From NCBI GenBank assembly GCA_946965045.2, contig OX337228.1, positions 4,154,001 through 4,218,000 on the forward strand: a DNA stretch of 64,000 nt, read 5' to 3'. The notes beneath the pieces were generated by a model that was given only the letters and a program-made list of their open reading frames with translations, was not told the DNA's origin and did not search any database. This document shows positions 62,598-64,000 of this stretch, one piece after another. Source of the stretch: Epithemia pelagica. Its lineage: Eukaryota > Bacillariophyta > Bacillariophyceae > Surirellales > Surirellaceae. A program made the position numbers and the translations under genes. Each line of letters begins with the position of its first letter. Positions within the stretch are counted from its first letter, which is position 1.

Positions 62598-64000
62598 AGG
62601 TTGTTTAATTCTCTCTCTTCACTCTGCGAAAATGGGGAGAGAAAAGAGATCCTACCACCTACCAGATGCGAGATGCGAGGAGCGAGGAGCCCACTCTATT
62701 TAAGTGCAGGGGGAAATGTGCAATGTGAGCCGTGTGCGTTGTGTTTTGTGTTGTGTGCGTTGTGCGTTGTGACTTGTCTTGTGACCACAACGCATCACAG
62801 ATCACAGATTACAGATTACAGATCAAAGACATTCACTGGTCACTGGACATGGGAAATCGGAATTGGGAATTGGACAGTCAGCAGTCAGTCAACGGAGAGC
62901 AACGCCCAATCCCGCCCCAATGCCCCCAATCCAAGAAACGAACTGGGCTTATGCTATGACTACGAGAATGACTACCCTTCAAACTTAAAAAAATTAGAGG
63001 TCCGTCCTGCGGTAAGCGGTCACGCATCTCCAGCGCTGGAGAATCTCCAGCAGAGACTTTCAGTTGCGTGTAAGGTAAGCGCTACCTTAGTCTCACCGTG
63101 TGGGATCTGGGACATGGGACTCTTTTCTCTGCACTGGTCACTATTATTTATCCTTTCTCATTTGTATGTTTCATACCGGTCACCCTGCAAGTTGCTGTGC
63201 CATTCATTTGCTCCACACAACCTTCCAAAATGACTGATTGCAATGACAATGATGACTCTTCAACGGTGGAAGAGTACTATGGATGGCTCAATCCGAAGCA
63301 CACCCCGAAAGTGAAGGTTCTGTAAGTGGACACCTATCAGTGTATTCTTGAAAGGAGAGAATATTGACATGTCTACAAAACAAAAAGATTATGCTGGAGA
63401 CCAAGCAACTATTCCACCACTGGAAAGGAAAGCTCTCACCAATATAGGAGTAGGTGCTCTAGTTACTACTCCTAGCTCGGCATTTTTATCATGGTAGCAC
63501 AGGTCGTCTTTTCTCCAGCGGATGCGCATAGCTCCAGCAGAGATGAGCTGTTGCGGGACCGACCTCTACAAAAAGTCTCAAAGCCGCCCCCATCTACCAT
63601 CTACTAGCTAGTACAACGTACGAGTAGGTCAAAGATCACACACAAAAAGAAAAAATAACACAATTACTAGTTGCAGCTAGCTCTAGGTAGTACCCCCGTT
63701 AAGTACGACTTCGTGTACGAACAATGAACAATGAACACCTCAAACTGCACACAAAGGAAAAGGGAAAAGGAAAAAGGAGCGAAGTGGAAGAACGGAAAAT
63801 GGGAGATTGTTGCTTCTGGGTTCTGGGTTCTGGGTTCTGGGTTCTGGGTGCTTTGTGCTTGGTGCTTGGTGTGCTTGGTTGGTTGTTGGTTGGCCATTGG
63901 CCATGGACATTGGACATTCTCCCGTACTGAAAATTGAATCTACAAAATACGAATCCCGGAGACTAACTAATGTAGTACTGACCACTTGCTGAAATACAGT
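62598..64000. other. Simple-sequence-rich terminal interval
   Basis: At 62675-62830 there are overlapping duplications (GATGCGA, GTTGTGTGC, ACAGATT), just upstream of the minus-strand gene. At 63445-63478 and 63595-63690 copies of TAGGAGTA/TACTCCTA and CTAGCTAG occur. TTCTGGG is repeated five times at 63814-63848, followed by GTGCTTG repeats. A short plus exon-like frame (63230-63325, beginning MTDCNDNDDSSTVEEYYGW) ends KVKVL at a GTAAGT donor; no convincing following exon is visible. Confidence 0.5.
63230..63325 (+). pseudogene. Possible first exon or gene fragment
   Basis: 31 codons from ATG 63230, MTDCNDNDDSSTVEEYYGW followed by LNPKHTPKVKVL, then a TAA that is also part of a GTAAGT donor consensus. 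The residues look coding, but no second exon can be joined with confidence before the repeats begin. It may be a truncated gene copy, or its next exon may lie beyond the window. Confidence 0.25.

Noticed and set aside
63814-63848. TTCTGGG heptamer array as telomeric repeat
   Set aside because: Only five copies and not the TTAGGG unit; more like ordinary slippage repeats seen elsewhere in the window.

Overview
The window reads as nuclear DNA of a photosynthetic stramenopile, most likely a diatom. Genes are compact, with zero to four short introns of about 65-300 nt, mostly GTAAGT...AG. Several predicted proteins start with a signal peptide followed by the A-F type cleavage motif typical of import into a secondary, red-algal-derived plastid: LASAFAP in the 44.3-45.0 kb gene, STSAFTAP in protochlorophyllide oxidoreductase, GVEAF in the DUF2997 protein and LHAF in one PGDH copy. 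There is no bacterial operon structure, rRNA, tRNA or CRISPR array that I can see. The species cannot be named from the sequence alone.

Layout. 0-10 kb: a membrane-anchored dual-specificity phosphatase and an Aurora-type kinase (divergent), a secreted or organellar DegT-type aminotransferase with a tiny gene packed 8 nt upstream, a PIN1-type prolyl isomerase, a secreted HD-like protein, a mitochondrial J-protein without zinc fingers, and a plastid DUF2997 protein. 10-19 kb: CDC45 replication factor, a VAMP7-like R-SNARE, light-dependent protochlorophyllide oxidoreductase and an SNX1/Vps5-like PX-BAR sorting nexin. 19-30 kb: three tandem type I membrane proteins with EGF-like ectodomains, with a MED21-like Mediator gene between the second and third. 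30-42 kb: AP-2 alpha adaptin, an EamA-type transporter, a VWA plus J-domain protein, and the ribosome-biogenesis factor NOL10/Enp2. 41-45 kb: a head-to-head pair of D-3-phosphoglycerate dehydrogenases with different N-terminal targeting, and a small ASAFAP plastid protein. 45-54 kb: three probable mitochondrial proteins of unknown function, a stand-alone RNase H-fold protein, a fused prephenate dehydratase-ACT-dehydrogenase, and a hypothetical protein. 54.4-55.8 kb: a 1.4 kb element bounded by perfect 85-bp inverted repeats. 56-64 kb: a calcineurin-like phosphoesterase, small hypothetical genes, a RibD-type reductase, a large disordered protein with a Cys/His motif, and simple-sequence-rich DNA.

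Common themes are endomembrane traffic (AP-2, SNX, VAMP7, EGF receptors), plastid function (POR, DUF2997 and the ASAFAP protein) and amino-acid synthesis (the PGDH pair and the Phe/Tyr fusion). Neighbouring genes are mostly unrelated housekeeping genes, so co-function should not be assumed from position. The EGF trio and the PGDH pair are the two clear local duplications. Many intergenic regions carry a short TAGGAGTA/TACTCCTA motif, and several presumptive promoters carry slippage-type tandem repeats.
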